A DNA stretch of 64,000 nt from Apteryx mantelli. Lineage: Eukaryota; Chordata; Aves; Apterygiformes; Apterygidae. The notes below the pieces were generated by a model. That model searched no databases. It was not told the origin of the DNA and saw only the letters and a list, made by a program, of their open reading frames with translations. Both the position numbers and the translations under genes were made by a program. Within the stretch, counting starts at the first letter, position 1. Each line of letters opens with the position of its first letter. The stretch spans positions 43,260,425-43,324,424 of the forward strand of contig NC_090020.1 of the NCBI RefSeq assembly GCF_036417845.1, given 5' to 3'. Positions 62,701-64,000 of this stretch are shown here, piece after piece.

Positions 62701-64000
62701 GTCAGAAAAATCTAATCATTTGTCTTTCCATAAACTGCAAGAGAATATCAGGGGTTTGGGACACAAGACAGAAACCATAAAGGTATTAATACAAGAAAAT
62801 ACATTTTTAAAAATTAGCATTTACAAAAGATAAAGAACCACAAGGTTAAACACAGAGTATCTGGGTGTAATACCTTATGCAAATCAAATCAGGCATTTAC
62901 AGTGAGTTAAATTACAGTATGCCTCTGCAGAGTACCTGGAGTGAATCTGATCACAGTAACTGTTACCACTGTTCAAAGTTGTTACTATCCAACAGCTTTT
63001 TGGTGGCTATATAGAGTATAATCTCAGACTAGTGCCCTAAAAACAGGAACCTGCATCTCAAGATGACCATTACTATTGGCACTTTTCTGACAGATTATTT
63101 AGATTATCTCTCTCTTTTTCTGGAAGTGATTCATTCCATCCAAACCCAGATCTGAAGTACACTAGCAAGAAGTTGAGAGACGACATGTAACAACAGAAAT
63201 TAGGGCACATCTCCACTGGAATTTGTTAAGGTTCCTGCCTTTCTACGTGTCCCTGATCATCTATTGCCTTATAGGTGCTACTTCAAAACTCAGGTAGAGC
63301 ATTGCTTAAAAGGAATTCAGCAGAAGAAATTCCTTCTTCCAGATGATCCTCTGGCATAGATGAGATGACAGTTTGCTACAGGTGGTAGGAACGCACAGCA
63401 AGAAGCACCATGTTCTCCCACCATTCCACCTGAAGGAGTCTTTTAATAACTTTAGCAGGCCACATGCCCAGAGAAAGTTCAGCATGTCCTTTTTCTACGA
63501 GAGAAACATGACCGTCTGCAATGAAGCGCAAGTCTCAAGTACGATGAAGATCATGGTTCAGTATTTAGCCTGAAGTAAAACATACATTAAATCATTATTA
63601 CTTTGTACTCCTTCTTCTCAAGATGGAATAAAAAAAAAGGAACATAAGTCATCCCAGAAACAGGAAAGCTGCAGCAAACAGCACTGCCTCAAAGCACAGA
63701 AAAGGACCGGTTGGGGGAAGCCCCCAGGGCACCAGCCCAACCAGGGAAGCACCAGTAACGCAACCTTGTTGCCATGAGGCAGTTGGCAGGGCAGCATGAT
63801 GCATCCTAGAGTGTGTGTCCAGGACCATCCTTCTAACTTAAAGACTTGTGCGATGGTTTTGAGATATCAGAGAATGTTTTATTGTAAACAGCATCCAGAC
63901 TTCAGTAATCCTAAGCAGTAAACCTTGATGATAAACAGCTCAGCACAAAGGCATATTGCACAATACAAGCAACAATACACCACAGATACATTCAATATCC
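59776..64000 (-). other. COMMD10: Long COMMD10 intron, window edge
   Basis: AT-rich sequence with no recognised exon, RNA gene or transposon. A GC-richer stretch at about 63690-63800 contains a GGGGG-AAG-CCCCC hairpin (63713-63725) and an overlapping GGTTGGG/CCCAACC stem (63709-63715 with 63736-63742). The preceding COMMD10 exon was not found and presumably lies beyond 64000. Confidence 0.5.

Overview
The window is AT-rich vertebrate genomic DNA, and it is almost entirely non-coding. The organism is most likely a bird. The recognisable interspersed repeats are CR1 LINE fragments in both orientations, and I saw no Alu- or L1-like mammalian repeats. A turtle or crocodilian cannot be excluded from repeats alone. 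The species cannot be fixed from this sequence.

One protein-coding gene is supported: COMMD10, on the minus strand, represented by its last two coding exons. The penultimate exon (7283-7342) encodes 20 residues in phase 0 and has a textbook 3' splice site. The last coding exon (6596-6634) encodes LETIQAQLDSLT and a stop, with its own acceptor. Together they make the C-terminal end of the COMM domain. The gene reads right to left, so positions 1 to about 6100 lie downstream of it. Three AATAAA signals (6251-6256, 6194-6199, 6112-6117) offer plausible transcript ends.

Everything to the right of 7342 (about 56.6 kb) appears to be part of one very long COMMD10 intron. I searched by eye for the preceding conserved exon (the segment around the LETVGWQLNLQ motif known in COMMD10) and did not find it. 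This stretch holds a young-looking CR1 3' fragment (about 20905-21170, plus), two facing CR1 remnants (about 49515-49605 plus, 50030-50200 minus), an older CR1 with a decayed ORF2 C-terminus (about 59130-59775, plus), microsatellites, homopolymer tracts, and several GC-richer pockets in which reading frames stay open on both strands without resembling a known family.

No new operon-like or defence-like system is visible. The observations most worth checking concern RNA processing. One is a near-perfect juxtaposed 3'/5' splice site on the plus strand at 26155/26156, which looks like a recursive splice site. It is followed 0.9 kb later by a candidate 30-nt cassette exon (27043-27072) and later by a strong plus-strand acceptor at 29391. 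The others are weaker juxtaposed sites on the COMMD10 strand at 21247/21246 and 56147/56146, and an atypical 5' splice site (GTCTGT) at the penultimate COMMD10 exon.
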